Assembly: GCA_020831825.1 (NCBI GenBank)
Contig: JAFIFW010000005.1
Location: 124,001-188,000, forward strand
Length of the DNA stretch: 64,000 nt
Direction: 5' to 3'
Source: Methylophaga sp.
GTDB lineage: Bacteria > Pseudomonadota > Gammaproteobacteria > Nitrosococcales > Methylophagaceae
The translations under genes and the position numbers were made by a program. Below the pieces are notes generated by a model that was given only the letters and a program-made list of their open reading frames with translations, did no database searches and had not been told where the DNA came from. Within the stretch, counting starts at the first letter, position 1. The number at the start of each line of letters is the position of its first letter. Shown in pieces: positions 39,019-51,186 of this stretch.

Positions 39019-39732
39019 ATGCTGGAGCGCAGGCAAACTGCAATCACCAAAAAGCGTGGCGAGAACCTGGCAGAGCGGATCTATCTACAGCTCAAGGATG
39101 ACATTTTCAGCTTTCGGCTGTTGCCGGGTGATCGCTTTACCGAACAGGAAATCGCCGAGCAGACAGCCGCCAGCCGAACGCCGGTGCGTGAAGCTCTGTA
39201 CCGTCTGCAACGTGATGGCTATGTTCAGGTTCAGTTTCGCAGTGGCTGGCAGGTGAGACCGTTTGACTTTCAGTACTTCGAAGAACTCTACGATGTCAGG
39301 GTGATTCTGGAAACAGCCGCTATCAAACGCCTGTGTGAACAGGAAGGCGTGCCATCACAATTGGAAGATCTCAAACGCATCTGGTGGGTATCACCCGAAC
39401 AGCGCCTGACCGACGGGCCAACCTTGTCCGTGCTGGATGAACGCTTTCACATGATGCTGGTAGAAGCGACAGGCAATGCCGAAATGGCGGAAATTCATAA
39501 AAACGTGACGGAAAAAATTCGCATTATTCGTCATCTGGATTTCACTAAAAACTATCGAATCGCCGCCACCTACGAAGAACATGCCGAAATTTTGCGGCAA
39601 ATCATCAAACGGCATAGCGATCAGGCGCAATTACTGCTGAAAACGCACATTGAAGCCAGCAAAGCTGAAGTACGCAAAATCACTTTGCACATGTTGCACA
39701 GCCTGAGAGATGCCGGAACACAGCAGCGTTAA
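39019..39732 (+). CDS. GntR/FadR-type (FCD) transcriptional regulator
   Basis: 237 residues. An N-terminal winged helix (about 15-85, with LLPGDRFTEQEIAEQTAASRT and PVREALYRLQRDGYV) is followed by an all-helical FCD ligand domain (about 95-225, with HisX-type metal or acid-binding residues in DERFHMM and YEEHAEILRQI). It is the third gene of the atzF-uca operon, 11 bases after uca, so probably a local regulator sensing urea, allophanate or a related acid. The ligand is not deducible. Confidence 0.9.
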   Translation: MLERRQTAITKKRGENLAERIYLQLKDDIFSFRLLPGDRFTEQEIAEQTAASRTPVREALYRLQRDGYVQVQFRSGWQVRPFDFQYFEELYDVRVILETAAIKRLCEQEGVPSQLEDLKRIWWVSPEQRLTDGPTLSVLDERFHMMLVEATGNAEMAEIHKNVTEKIRIIRHLDFTKNYRIAATYEEHAEILRQIIKRHSDQAQLLLKTHIEASKAEVRKITLHMLHSLRDAGTQQR

Positions 39733-39742
39733 ACCATTAAAT

Positions 39743-40882
39743 CTACTGAGTCTGTGCCGAGTGGAGTATAACCGCCGCCTGGTAACGTGGTTTACCATAA
39801 CCCAGCATGCGATTGAACTCTTTATGGGTGACCGGCACATACAGGCTGTCTGTCAGGGTTTTATCGTCGGCCCAATCAATATCAGGATCATGAAAATAGA
39901 CAAAGGTATCGGAAATTGACGCTAACACCACCCAGTGCGGCGATTTATTCTGATTGAGTCGGTAAGAGCTGATTAAAACAACCGCCAGCGCACCTGACTG
40001 CAAATATTCCCTCAACAGGACAACATCCACCGTTGCCTGTCTCTGCTGAATATCGGATTGTTCTATCTGCGTAATAAAATCCTGGTGCACACATTCGATG
40101 ACCGATTTTTTCTCTTCGCTGCGCACGCCATTGATAAACGGAATTTCACTGCGATTGGTGATCAGCGTGGTGTGAAAGTCACGACGCCAGGCCGATAGGG
40201 CTAAACCCTGTGCACTGCAACCGCCATGACCCGACGTCATGAAAATGGTGGTGGCCTCTCGCCATAGTTGCAGTTCCAGTTGCCGATTCATCATCAGTTC
40301 TGGTCGCAATGTTTTCATTGCCATCATTAATGACGCGGGGCCACAGGTGAAATCCGTTGTTTGAGAATAGTGCGCAACGTGTTGCTGAAGTTGTTCCGGT
40401 TGCGGCTGCAGCACTTTCATCATGCGCAGAGCATCGGCATGATCCTGGTAATAATCGCTGACAATCTCAAACTGCTTGTAGCCAAGGTTTTGATAGAGGC
40501 GGATGGCCTTTGCGTTATCTGGTCGGACTTCCAGTCGAATAAAGCTGCGCCCTGAAGCCTGGGCAGCATGCTCTGCGGCTTGCATCAGCCGGATGGCAAT
40601 ACCACGCTGCCGATGTTCAGGCAAAATCGCCAGTGAGTAGATCCGGCCCAAGGATGTGCCTCGCACATAGAGTAACAAGACATATCCAAGGATCTGCTGT
40701 TGCGTTTCAGCGACCAGCAGTTGGGCGTTGGCCTTGTTGATCATCCATTTGAAACTACGCCGGGATAACCTGTCACTGTCAAAACAGGTTTTTTCAAGGG
40801 CCACCAGCGCTTCAACATCACCAAGATGCGCCTGCCGAATGGCAATGTCGTCCTGATTAACGTCCACCAGCAGTGGTTTCAC
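39743..40882 (-). CDS. GNAT acetyltransferase fused to C39-like cysteine peptidase
   Basis: 379 residues with two domains. Residues 12-158 are a RimI-like GNAT with the acetyl-CoA loop EHRQRGIAIRLM (about 89-100) and PDNAKAIRLYQNLGYK. Residues 165-375 are a C39-like papain-fold peptidase with catalytic Cys180 in DFTCGPASLMMAM, His316 in SPHWVVL and Asp332 or Asp334 in FHDPDID. It overlaps the DUF2817 gene by 26 bases and belongs to a cluster with it and an ATP-grasp ligase. Such fusions with RimK-like ligases have been discussed as peptide-modification systems. The substrate is unknown. Confidence 0.88.
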   Translation of the reverse strand: MKPLLVDVNQDDIAIRQAHLGDVEALVALEKTCFDSDRLSRRSFKWMINKANAQLLVAETQQQILGYVLLLYVRGTSLGRIYSLAILPEHRQRGIAIRLMQAAEHAAQASGRSFIRLEVRPDNAKAIRLYQNLGYKQFEIVSDYYQDHADALRMMKVLQPQPEQLQQHVAHYSQTTDFTCGPASLMMAMKTLRPELMMNRQLELQLWREATTIFMTSGHGGCSAQGLALSAWRRDFHTTLITNRSEIPFINGVRSEEKKSVIECVHQDFITQIEQSDIQQRQATVDVVLLREYLQSGALAVVLISSYRLNQNKSPHWVVLASISDTFVYFHDPDIDWADDKTLTDSLYVPVTHKEFNRMLGYGKPRYQAAVILHSAQTQ

Positions 40883-41930
40883 TCAAGGCGTCCATTGCCA
40901 TTTCAATGACCTGACGGCCCCTGAACAACACCAGTTCCTGCCATTGCTTCTGATCAGGACAGAAGAAATCCTGCATGGCATGTTTAATGTCCAGCGTCTT
41001 TTGATCGGTCCAGTCAACCTTAGCTTGTTGATGCAGATTTAAATCCGCCGACAACACACTGAGCATTTCCTGACCACTGAAGGTTCCAAACTCCAAGGTC
41101 AAAAATGTCACATGATCACCTTGTTGCTGCCAATAATAGTCATGCAAGCCATGTTTGGGGCCTGAACTGGAGTTACCCAGTGCCGGCTCTGTGAGCGTTG
41201 GACCAAAGACTTTTCGGGCATAGAGGTTGGCCGGGCTGTCCACCGGGTGGTCGCTAATCAACTCACCAAAACCATAAGCGCCCAGACCACTGTGAATATC
41301 AATCACTAACACACGATCTCGTTTGTCTGGTTTAAGTTGACCCACCACTTGCTCAATGGTCTGACGCGACCAGCTGGCAGCACTTCCACCAAAATACGGT
41401 GTGTTCGGATCCTCATACTGTCCCTGTGTGAGCAAATCAAACTGTACCCGGTCCATGCCAACGGTGGCAAAGTCTGTTTTGCCATCACGAATTTGCTGCC
41501 ATGCCTCCATCACCTTGCTGCTATCAGGCTTGGCTGCATCGAAATCTATGAAGTTACGATTCACATCGATGCCTTCATGATCATTACGCGAGGCATAAGC
41601 AAAGCCCCATGGATTAATGGCGTGAATGAGTACTACGCAGATGTCTGATGGCAGACGTCGATGCCGACCAATAAAATCCGACTGAATCGCGGATCCAACG
41701 CCGCCTTCTACACCATGCAGACCTGACACCAGCACCAATACATTCCTGGCTTTCAGGTTGCCGGCCCAGGCAACATCACAAAAAAGCTTTTCGTTTTTCG
41801 GCCCCTTCAGTGGATGGGCAAAATTAGTCAGCTTTTCGACAATGGAGCTGGTCTCAACTGCAGAGACAAACTTGTCACGAGCACCGGAGTAGCGCTGTGA
41901 AAACACGCTCAAAACAGCATCGGCATACAT
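40857..41930 (-). CDS. DUF2817 / M14-like zinc hydrolase
   Basis: 357 residues from the ATG at 41930, which has AGGAGA upstream. The longer open frame to 42095 would overlap the divergent ligase gene. Carboxypeptidase-type zinc ligands are visible: His72 and Glu75 in SGLHGVEG, His213 in VIDIHSGLG, and the catalytic Glu280 in FLTLEFGTFSG. There is no signal peptide, so it should be cytoplasmic. Most likely a deacylase or peptidase that acts on amide-linked small molecules or peptides, paired with the ATP-grasp ligase divergent from it. The exact reaction is unknown. Confidence 0.85.
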   Translation of the reverse strand: MYADAVLSVFSQRYSGARDKFVSAVETSSIVEKLTNFAHPLKGPKNEKLFCDVAWAGNLKARNVLVLVSGLHGVEGGVGSAIQSDFIGRHRRLPSDICVVLIHAINPWGFAYASRNDHEGIDVNRNFIDFDAAKPDSSKVMEAWQQIRDGKTDFATVGMDRVQFDLLTQGQYEDPNTPYFGGSAASWSRQTIEQVVGQLKPDKRDRVLVIDIHSGLGAYGFGELISDHPVDSPANLYARKVFGPTLTEPALGNSSSGPKHGLHDYYWQQQGDHVTFLTLEFGTFSGQEMLSVLSADLNLHQQAKVDWTDQKTLDIKHAMQDFFCPDQKQWQELVLFRGRQVIEMAMDALSETTAGGR

Positions 41931-42093
41931 GGTGGGCAGTTCTCCTGTACAAAATTTCGCGAAGAATAGGCGACTTTGCTGATTTTGACCAGTTCGACGG
42001 TCCTGCTGCAAAAATATTTTCCATAGACTGCTGTCATACACCTTATTATTGAAACTATCACTATGACAAGCCCCAGCACACAACAGGGAAAAC

Positions 42094-43578
42094 ATGAGTA
42101 ACCATCTGATAATAGTTGAAAATATTGACGACTGGGCACCCTACTTCCCCAGCGCACAGGTGATCGCAGTCAATCAATACCTGCAAACTCCCACACAGCA
42201 TGAAGCGGGCACTGCGCAAATTATCAATCTTTGCCGCAGCCTGGAGTATCTGAGTCCAGGTTATTACTGTTCCATGGTGTCGGAAGCACGTGGGCATCGG
42301 GTAATCCCCAGCCTTCGTACCATTAACGATTTGTCTCGCAAGAGTCTTTATGCGTATGACTTGTCTGATTTCAGTGCGCAGCTGGACAAAATCATTGCCG
42401 CCAGCGACAACCACAGTCAGCGTCAATTTCGACTCAAGGTCTTTTTTGGACAGTGCGACTTTAAACCCTTGCAAAAGCTGGCCAGACAGATCTACGAACA
42501 GTTTCCCTGCCCGATCATAGAAATCGAGTTCAGCAATAAAGGGCACTGGCTCATTAACGTAGTGCGCGCCGGCGCGTTGAACCAGCTGAGCGAAACCGAG
42601 CAAGACAGTTTTGCCAGTGCACTGGATGCTTTTAACCACAAACTGTGGCGAAAACCATTGAAACGTCGTCAATATCGCTACGATCTGGCAATTTTGCACG
42701 ACCCAGACGAAAAAATGCCGCCCAGCGATGCCTCGGCCTTAAAGCGCTTTATTGCCAGTGGCAAGCGTATTGGTATTGATGTCGAGCTGATTACCCGCCG
42801 CGACTACATTCGGCTTGCCGAATACGATGCCTTGTTTATTCGTGAAACTACGGCCATTCACAATCACACCTACAAATTTGCTCGTCGGGCAGAGAGTGAG
42901 GGCCTGGTGGTTATTGATGACCCAACCTCCATCATTCGTTGCACCAACAAGATTTTTCTCAAAGAGCTGCTTGAGAAACACAAACTGCCAATGCCAGAGT
43001 CACACTTGCTCTACCGGCACGATGATGAGGGACTGGAGAGAATCTGCGAAACCGCAAGCTTTCCGCTGGTGCTGAAAATTCCTGATGGCGCATTCTCCAA
43101 AGGCGTCATCAAGGTTAATTCGGCAGAGGAATTACGGCTGAATGCGGCCGACTTTTTCCAGCAATCCGCCATCATCCTGCTGCAGGAGTTCATGTTTACC
43201 GACTATGACTGGCGCATTGGCGTGTTTAACAACAAACCTTTGTATGCCTGCCAGTACTTTATGAGCAAAGGCCACTGGCAGATATACAACCACAACACCA
43301 AAAAAGGCACCGCCAGTGGTAAGTCGGCAGCAATCCCACTGAGTGAAGTTCCGGAAAAAGTACTGAAAATAGCGACAAAAGCTGCGAAACTGGTCGGAGA
43401 TGGTCTGTACGGCATTGATATCAAGCAAAGTGGTAGTCGCGTTGTTTTGATTGAAATCAACGACAACCCAAGCATCGACAGTGGCGTTGAAGATGCCTAT
43501 CTTGGCCCCGCACTGTATGACGACATCATGCGCGAATTCCTGCGACGACTGGAGCTGAAAAAGGCTCATCGCCGCTGA
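42094..43578 (+). CDS. RimK-like ATP-grasp ligase with RLAN N-terminal domain
   Basis: 494 residues. The first 170 or so residues match the RLAN-type region that precedes ATP-grasp domains of this group (HLIIVENIDDWAPYFPSA, LCRSLEYLSPGYYCSMVSEARGHRVIP). The ATP-grasp fold occupies about 270-490, with LVLKIPDGAFSKGVIKV for ATP binding and the metal-binding LIEINDNPSIDSGVED near the C-terminus. The family joins amino acids by amide bonds to peptides or protein C-termini. It is divergent from the DUF2817 and GNAT-C39 genes. AGGGA precedes the ATG. Confidence 0.88.
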   Translation: MSNHLIIVENIDDWAPYFPSAQVIAVNQYLQTPTQHEAGTAQIINLCRSLEYLSPGYYCSMVSEARGHRVIPSLRTINDLSRKSLYAYDLSDFSAQLDKIIAASDNHSQRQFRLKVFFGQCDFKPLQKLARQIYEQFPCPIIEIEFSNKGHWLINVVRAGALNQLSETEQDSFASALDAFNHKLWRKPLKRRQYRYDLAILHDPDEKMPPSDASALKRFIASGKRIGIDVELITRRDYIRLAEYDALFIRETTAIHNHTYKFARRAESEGLVVIDDPTSIIRCTNKIFLKELLEKHKLPMPESHLLYRHDDEGLERICETASFPLVLKIPDGAFSKGVIKVNSAEELRLNAADFFQQSAIILLQEFMFTDYDWRIGVFNNKPLYACQYFMSKGHWQIYNHNTKKGTASGKSAAIPLSEVPEKVLKIATKAAKLVGDGLYGIDIKQSGSRVVLIEINDNPSIDSGVEDAYLGPALYDDIMREFLRRLELKKAHRR

Positions 43579-43599
43579 GCGGCTGCCTCAGCCCCAAAA

Positions 43600-43629
43600 C
43601 AAACAAGCGGCCCGAAAGCCGCTTGTTTG
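43600..43629. terminator. Bidirectional terminator
   Basis: A perfect 12-bp stem, CAAACAAGCGGC (43600-43611) with its complement (43618-43629) around a CCGAAA loop, sits between the ATP-grasp gene and the convergent TonB receptor gene. The stem contains T-rich arms on both strands, suiting termination in both directions. Confidence 0.7.
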
Positions 43630-43649
43630 AACTGCCCATTTGCTAACAA

Positions 43650-45749
43650 TCAGAAGTTGTAGGTCATGCCCAACTGGAAGCCGCGACGCTCGCCAACAAA
43701 GTAACGAAAGTCTCCATTGTTAAAGTCTGCTCGCTCGGCATAGCGGGTATCAAACAGATTGTGTACCCGGGCATGCAGCGTCAGGCTCGGGTTGACCGCA
43801 TGAGAGGCTCGCAGATTGAATACATCATGGCCGCTGTATGTCTCGCTGTTGGCTTCGGTCACGTAGTAACGATCCACATGAATCCACTCCAGCTCGGCAC
43901 GGCTGTTTGCCAGAAAATTCCAACCAAGACGTATATTGCTCATCCGACGAGGTGCAAATGGCATGTAGTTGCCATCCCTGATAACTGTTTGATTACCGCC
44001 AAAGGCAACATTGCCCTCATAATCAAAATCAAATAAATGGCGAGCAAATGTGACATTGGCAGCAATATCCCATTGATCAGAAAATGGATAGAACATACCC
44101 AGCTCTATGCCGTAGTGCTCAGTTTTTGCATTTGCCACGTTGTCATTGGCACTGTCCCGGAAGAAGTAATTTTTCTTCTTCATGTAATAAGTAGTGAGTT
44201 CATACTGCAGACCGCCACCCAAGCGACGAACCCCGACTTCAATACTGTCGATTTTTTCAGACTTGGCGCGGCCAATCTCATCATTCACACCCTGCACCAG
44301 TCGGTACAGATCGGTGGTTTGTGGCGCTCGATTACCACGCGCTAAATTGATAAAGGCACTGGTGTCTTCGGTTAGCTGTTGCACCAGACCCAACTTGGGG
44401 CTGAAGTTGCTGAAGTTATCTTTACGATCTTCGGGGCGAACATAACGCGAGCTGCCAGCAAGTGTGACCGAACCGGTATTATCATCGTAGTCATAGTGTG
44501 TGTATTCATAACGCAAACCAGCAATTAAACGCGTGCGCTCTGCGACCTGCCATTCACTGTGGACATAAGGTGCGATCACAGTGGCATCGACATCGTAATC
44601 ATAGTGCACCCCCGGGATGAATGGACTGAATGGAGTCGGTGCAGGGTTGGACTGCACTTCAGAAAGACTGCCTCGGGTATATTCAAAGTCAGTTCCAAAA
44701 ATCACCCGGTGGCCACCATCCAGATCCAAATCATAGGCCGCCAGTAATCCGACACTCCGGTGCTTGTTTTGCTCTACGGGTTGACCCGGTAAAAAGTGCA
44801 TCAGAAAGTCCATCTCTGTATATCTGAAATATGGCGTCAGACTGAAAGTTGCCTGATCAGACAACTCCCGATCCCAACGCACTGACAATCGGGCAGTTTT
44901 TGCATTGCGATAAGAGTCATTCCAATTAGTACGAGACAGACGTCGGCTCTTGTAGGAGTTTTCGCCTGGAACGTAACCTTGTGTTTTTTGATTTAGGTTA
45001 TTGGCACTGAATACCGTAGTAAAACTATCAACATCGCCATGATAGTCGTGCCGGAAGGTCAGTTTCTGTTGGTCATACCCCGCTTTTCTGGAGAAGTCCG
45101 GTTGATTTGGGTTGCGCCTGTTGGTGTAACCACCATAACTAGTCCCACTGGCGGTCAATCGGTAGCCGTGTGAACCCTGCGTATCACTGACACTAAACTT
45201 ACCTTTGTACATATCGTTGGATCCCGCAGTCAAATCAATTGAGCGCTCAAGATCCAACGAGGGTGCGCGTGTGACAAAGTTCATCAGACCATGCACGGCG
45301 TTGGAACCGTAGAGCGCACTGCCCGGACCACGGACAACTTCGATACTACCCGCATGTTCATGATTAACTTCAAACAAACCATTCACGTTGGCAAAACCGG
45401 CCGCACGTAATGGAATACCATCTTGCAGATACAAAAACGAGCCGGCACCCGCACCACCACTGAGAACGGGTGAACGAATGGATGTTAAGTGTTCCTGACC
45501 GTTACCTCTTTGAACCATAACCCCGGGCACACGGTTAACAATTTCAGTGGGGTGGTCGGCACGGACCAGATCGATATCCTGCTCTGAAATTCGGGCGGTA
45601 TTGCCAGCCTGCTCAAGCAGCAAAGCGCCAGAGCGAGTACCTGTGACCACCAGGTCGTCAAGCAGGTAACCTGTTTCTGCAACAGCAAGGGCAGAGATTT
45701 GTGCGCTGGCAAGCGCGATCAGAATTGAAAGTTTTTGTCGTTTGTTCAT
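43650..45749 (-). CDS. TonB-dependent outer-membrane receptor
   Basis: 699 residues with a signal peptide (cleaved near ALAVAET). The plug domain (about 35-160) contains DDLVVTGTRS and NRVPGVMVQRG, then EVVRGPGSALYGSNAVHGLMNF. The 22-strand barrel follows, with a canonical C-terminal ending GFQLGMTYNF. Resembles siderophore/haem or cobalamin receptors of the BtuB/CirA class, but the ligand cannot be named. No clear Fur box or cobalamin riboswitch was found in the 158-base upstream gap. The 3' end faces the bidirectional terminator. Confidence 0.9.
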   Translation of the reverse strand: MNKRQKLSILIALASAQISALAVAETGYLLDDLVVTGTRSGALLLEQAGNTARISEQDIDLVRADHPTEIVNRVPGVMVQRGNGQEHLTSIRSPVLSGGAGAGSFLYLQDGIPLRAAGFANVNGLFEVNHEHAGSIEVVRGPGSALYGSNAVHGLMNFVTRAPSLDLERSIDLTAGSNDMYKGKFSVSDTQGSHGYRLTASGTSYGGYTNRRNPNQPDFSRKAGYDQQKLTFRHDYHGDVDSFTTVFSANNLNQKTQGYVPGENSYKSRRLSRTNWNDSYRNAKTARLSVRWDRELSDQATFSLTPYFRYTEMDFLMHFLPGQPVEQNKHRSVGLLAAYDLDLDGGHRVIFGTDFEYTRGSLSEVQSNPAPTPFSPFIPGVHYDYDVDATVIAPYVHSEWQVAERTRLIAGLRYEYTHYDYDDNTGSVTLAGSSRYVRPEDRKDNFSNFSPKLGLVQQLTEDTSAFINLARGNRAPQTTDLYRLVQGVNDEIGRAKSEKIDSIEVGVRRLGGGLQYELTTYYMKKKNYFFRDSANDNVANAKTEHYGIELGMFYPFSDQWDIAANVTFARHLFDFDYEGNVAFGGNQTVIRDGNYMPFAPRRMSNIRLGWNFLANSRAELEWIHVDRYYVTEANSETYSGHDVFNLRASHAVNPSLTLHARVHNLFDTRYAERADFNNGDFRYFVGERRGFQLGMTYNF

Positions 45750-45907
45750 TATTTAATATGCGTCTTTTAGAGTAATTATCACTTCAGAATGTGCGGCATT
45801 CTCTCATGACAATCCTGAGCCAACATCAGAAAAATCCCTAAAATCAGTTGAAAATCACCATATAAACCCCATGTAGTTTGTCATTAATCTGTCGGTGTTT
45901 AGGGTGT

Positions 45908-46795
45908 ATGGAATATAAAGACTATTACAAGGTGCTTGGTGTGGCGCGTGGTGCATCGCAGGAGGAGGTCAAAAAAGCCTACCGCACACTGGCTCGCAAA
46001 TATCATCCCGACGTCAGCAAAGAGGCTAATGCCGAAGAAAAATTCAAAGAAGTCGGTGAAGCTTACGAAGTGCTGCGTGATGCTGAAAAACGGGCGCAAT
46101 ATGATCAGTTTGGTGGGCAATTCCGTCACGGACAGTCATTCACCCCGCCCCCCGGCTGGGAAGAAAATGTCGGTGGCTTTGGTCGTGGCAACTTCAGTAG
46201 CTTTTTCGAAAATATGTTTGGCGGCGGAATGGGCGGCAGCCCTGGCGACAACTTTTTTGCTGCAGGTGAAGATGTTAACGCCAAAATTACTATCACGCTT
46301 GAAGACGCTTTCAATGGCGCCAACAAAACCATTCGCCGTCCGACAGGCGCCAAGCAAACCGGCACGCTCAATGTAAAGATTCCGCCAGGTATCGAGTCAG
46401 GCAAAAAGATCAGACTCAATGGTCAGGGCAAAGCAGGCATGGGCGGCAAAGCAGGTGATCTTTATTTGGAGGTCAATATCGCATCACACCGGCTGTTTCG
46501 CCTGGAAGGTCGCGACGTTTATCTGGATCTGCCAGTCACGCCCTGGGAGGCAGCACTCGGTGATAAAGTCACAGTGCCCACACTTGCCGGAAAAATCAGT
46601 TTAACTATCCTCGCTGGTGCGCGCAGTGGCCAAAAAATGCGCCTGAAGGGACGCGGACTGCCAGGAAAATCGCCCGGAGATCAGTTTGTTGTGCTACAAA
46701 TCATGACGCCTCCAGCACTTTCGGAAGAACAACAAAACTTTTACCGGCAAATGGCCGATAAAATGCCATTTAACCCACGGGAAAGCATGGAATAG
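45908..46795 (+). CDS. cbpA: Curved-DNA-binding/DnaJ-like co-chaperone CbpA
   Basis: 295 residues from the ATG at 45908. The J domain (1-70) carries HPD in [10 protein letters not shown] Gly/Phe-rich linker with [10 protein letters not shown] and a double C-terminal DnaJ beta-domain (from about 120) follow, including [19 protein letters not shown]. The zinc-finger cysteines of DnaJ are missing, which is why CbpA is called. It stimulates DnaK and may bind curved DNA. It precedes a DegQ-type protease by 22 bases, giving a chaperone/protease pair. Confidence 0.9.
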   Translation: MEYKDYYKVLGVARGASQEEVKKAYRTLARKYHPDVSKEANAEEKFKEVGEAYEVLRDAEKRAQYDQFGGQFRHGQSFTPPPGWEENVGGFGRGNFSSFFENMFGGGMGGSPGDNFFAAGEDVNAKITITLEDAFNGANKTIRRPTGAKQTGTLNVKIPPGIESGKKIRLNGQGKAGMGGKAGDLYLEVNIASHRLFRLEGRDVYLDLPVTPWEAALGDKVTVPTLAGKISLTILAGARSGQKMRLKGRGLPGKSPGDQFVVLQIMTPPALSEEQQNFYRQMADKMPFNPRESME

Positions 46796-46817
46796 ACCAA
46801 AGAAACGGAGCCTCCCT

Positions 46818-49701
<2,884 letters not shown>

Positions 49702-49721
49702 GCGGTTTGAAAAGTCAGCCT

Positions 49722-49871
49722 CTACGGTGTGAAAGTAATATTGGTTCCCAGCAAGCCAACAATTCCGATCACAATCAAATACATGGCCACGATGTAGTTC
49801 AGCAAGCGCGGCACCAGCAGGATCAGAATACCAGCGATAATTGAAATTAATGGGGTTAAGGCAATCGTCAT
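49722..49871 (-). CDS. DUF3096-type mini membrane protein
   Basis: 49 residues, too short for most gene callers. ATG at 49871 follows ACGGAG at ideal spacing. The sequence MTIALTPLISIIAGILILL, then PRLLNYIVAMYLIVIGIVGLLG, is the two-helix pattern with the PRLLNYIVA turn that defines the DUF3096 family. Function unknown. It sits on the minus strand between gdhA and the histidine-rich gene. Confidence 0.85.
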   Translation of the reverse strand: MTIALTPLISIIAGILILLVPRLLNYIVAMYLIVIGIVGLLGTNITFTP

Positions 49872-50052
49872 ATTTACTCCGTGTCTTTTAACTTTTCAGC
49901 GATATTCAGAATCAGATTAAGCAAGGCCTTTTGGCCTCATTTCGTTCTAACCATCTGATTGTTTTTTACATTTATTTACATTAATTGACGCAATCTTGCT
50001 TGCGCGCGATCTAAGCTGATTTTCATCAACATAGCGTAGCGAGGAAAATATC

Positions 50053-50385
50053 ATGTCACTGTCAACTGCCCGTAAAACCAGCCTGTTGATACTCATGACT
50101 TTCGTCATGATTGGCTTATCAGGCCTTATCGCCAAACCCGCAAATGCAGATGTTCGCATTAACATCGGTTTCGGCATGCCCTACACCTATTACGGCCCAA
50201 GCTATGGCGTACACTACCATCATTATCACCGGCCTCGCCATTACCGAGCGCCCAAGCACCATCATCGCCATTATCATCACCCGCGCTCTTACCGCGGACC
50301 GGTCGTACACCACCATCATTATCAAGCCCCACGAAGTCATCATAGAGGCCATCACCGCGGACATCAGCGTCCCCATCGCTGGTAA
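50053..50385 (+). CDS. Exported histidine-rich protein
   Basis: 110 residues. Signal peptide to about Ala32 (KTSLLILMTFVMIGLSGLIA, then NADV). The mature part from residue 54 contains 21 histidines in 57 residues, clustered as HYHHYH, KHHHRHYHH, VVHHHH and SHHRGHHRGH, and none earlier. GAGGA precedes the ATG. Likely binds transition metals (Zn, Ni or Cu) in the periplasm, but the low-complexity sequence allows no family call. Confidence 0.75.
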   Translation: MSLSTARKTSLLILMTFVMIGLSGLIAKPANADVRINIGFGMPYTYYGPSYGVHYHHYHRPRHYRAPKHHHRHYHHPRSYRGPVVHHHHYQAPRSHHRGHHRGHQRPHRW

Positions 50386-50573
50386 CAAGACCATCGGAGC
50401 GACGGCTATAACTTAACAAACGCAAGGCCGTCGCTCCACTTAATCCCGCCTATTACTCTAAGAAGCGCCAATATCGGGTTTAGTTAGCTCAGCCAATCAC
50501 AGTAAATGCCATTTGTGCTAGTTGCATGAGATAATCCCCAGAGAACATGTCAAACATCATCAGGGAAGTACTT

Positions 50574-51053
50574 ATGAAAGGCAGCCAAAAAGTCATCGAC
50601 TTGCTCAATAGCCTCCTCGCTGGCGAACTCACGGCGATGGACCAATACTTTATCCACTCGAGAATGTACGAAGACTGGGGCTTGAAACGTCTGTATGACC
50701 GTATCGCCCATGAAATGGAGGATGAAACCGTCCACGCCGACCAAATGATCAAACGGATTTTATTCCTCGGCGGCATACCCGACCTGACACATCGTGAGCC
50801 ACTGCATGTCGGCCACACCGTCCCGGAAATGTTGCAAAATGACCTGAACCTTGAATATGCCGTGGTCAAAGCATTACGCGACGGCATTGCCCTGTGTGAA
50901 ACCGAAAACGACTTCGAAACTCGCCAGATGTTACTCAAGCAACTGGAAGACACCGAACTGGATCACACCTACTGGCTGGAACAACAACTGGGCTTGATCG
51001 AAAAAATGGGTTTACCAAACTACCAGCAAGCCATGACGCTGGCCGAAGCATGA
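50574..51053 (+). CDS. bfr: Haem-free bacterioferritin (FtnA/BfrA type)
   Basis: 159-residue iron-storage subunit, start at 50574 behind CAGGGAAG. Ferroxidase ligands Glu18, Tyr25, Glu51, His54, Glu94 and the late pair Glu128/His131 (one-residue offset in DTELDH) are present. The Met52 that ligands haem in E. coli Bfr is Thr52 in DETVHAD. The sequence pattern DTELDHTYWLEQQLGL resembles the Pseudomonas ferritin FtnA, which also lacks the methionine. A haem-binding partner subunit would be expected elsewhere in the genome. Confidence 0.9.
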   Translation: MKGSQKVIDLLNSLLAGELTAMDQYFIHSRMYEDWGLKRLYDRIAHEMEDETVHADQMIKRILFLGGIPDLTHREPLHVGHTVPEMLQNDLNLEYAVVKALRDGIALCETENDFETRQMLLKQLEDTELDHTYWLEQQLGLIEKMGLPNYQQAMTLAEA

Positions 51054-51095
51054 ACCACATTGAAGACGAGTGAGTTACCCGTCGCTTAAGCACTG

Positions 51096-51121
51096 AAAGC
51101 CCCTCAAGAAGGGGCTTTTTT
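51096..51121 (+). terminator. Intrinsic terminator of bfr
   Basis: AAAGCCCC (51096-51103) and GGGGCTTT (51111-51118) with a seven-base loop, running into TTT. It ends the bfr transcript. Confidence 0.9.
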
Positions 51122-51150
51122 GTAGGTTGACGCTGAACGTTGAAGTCAAA

Positions 51151-51181
51151 CAAAAGCCGTCATTCCCGCGCAAGCGGGAAT
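51151..51181 (+). repeat. Palindromic repeat, copy 1
   Basis: Starts CAAAAGCCGTCATTCCCGCG and contains ATTCCCGC-GCAA-GCGGGAAT as a perfect palindrome (51162-51181). The first 22 bases recur identically at 51637. This ATTCCCGC...GCGGGAAT type is common as dispersed small repeats in proteobacteria (dRS3-like in Neisseria). Confidence 0.8.
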
Positions 51182-51186
51182 CTAGA

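Noticed and set aside
42061-42699. 212-codon minus-strand open frame inside the ATP-grasp gene
   Set aside because: It lies opposite conserved RLAN coding sequence and contains no domain.
45750-45907. Fur box or cobalamin riboswitch for the TonB receptor
   Set aside because: Only a short AT-rich resemblance to the Fur consensus was found, and no B12-box element, so no call was made.
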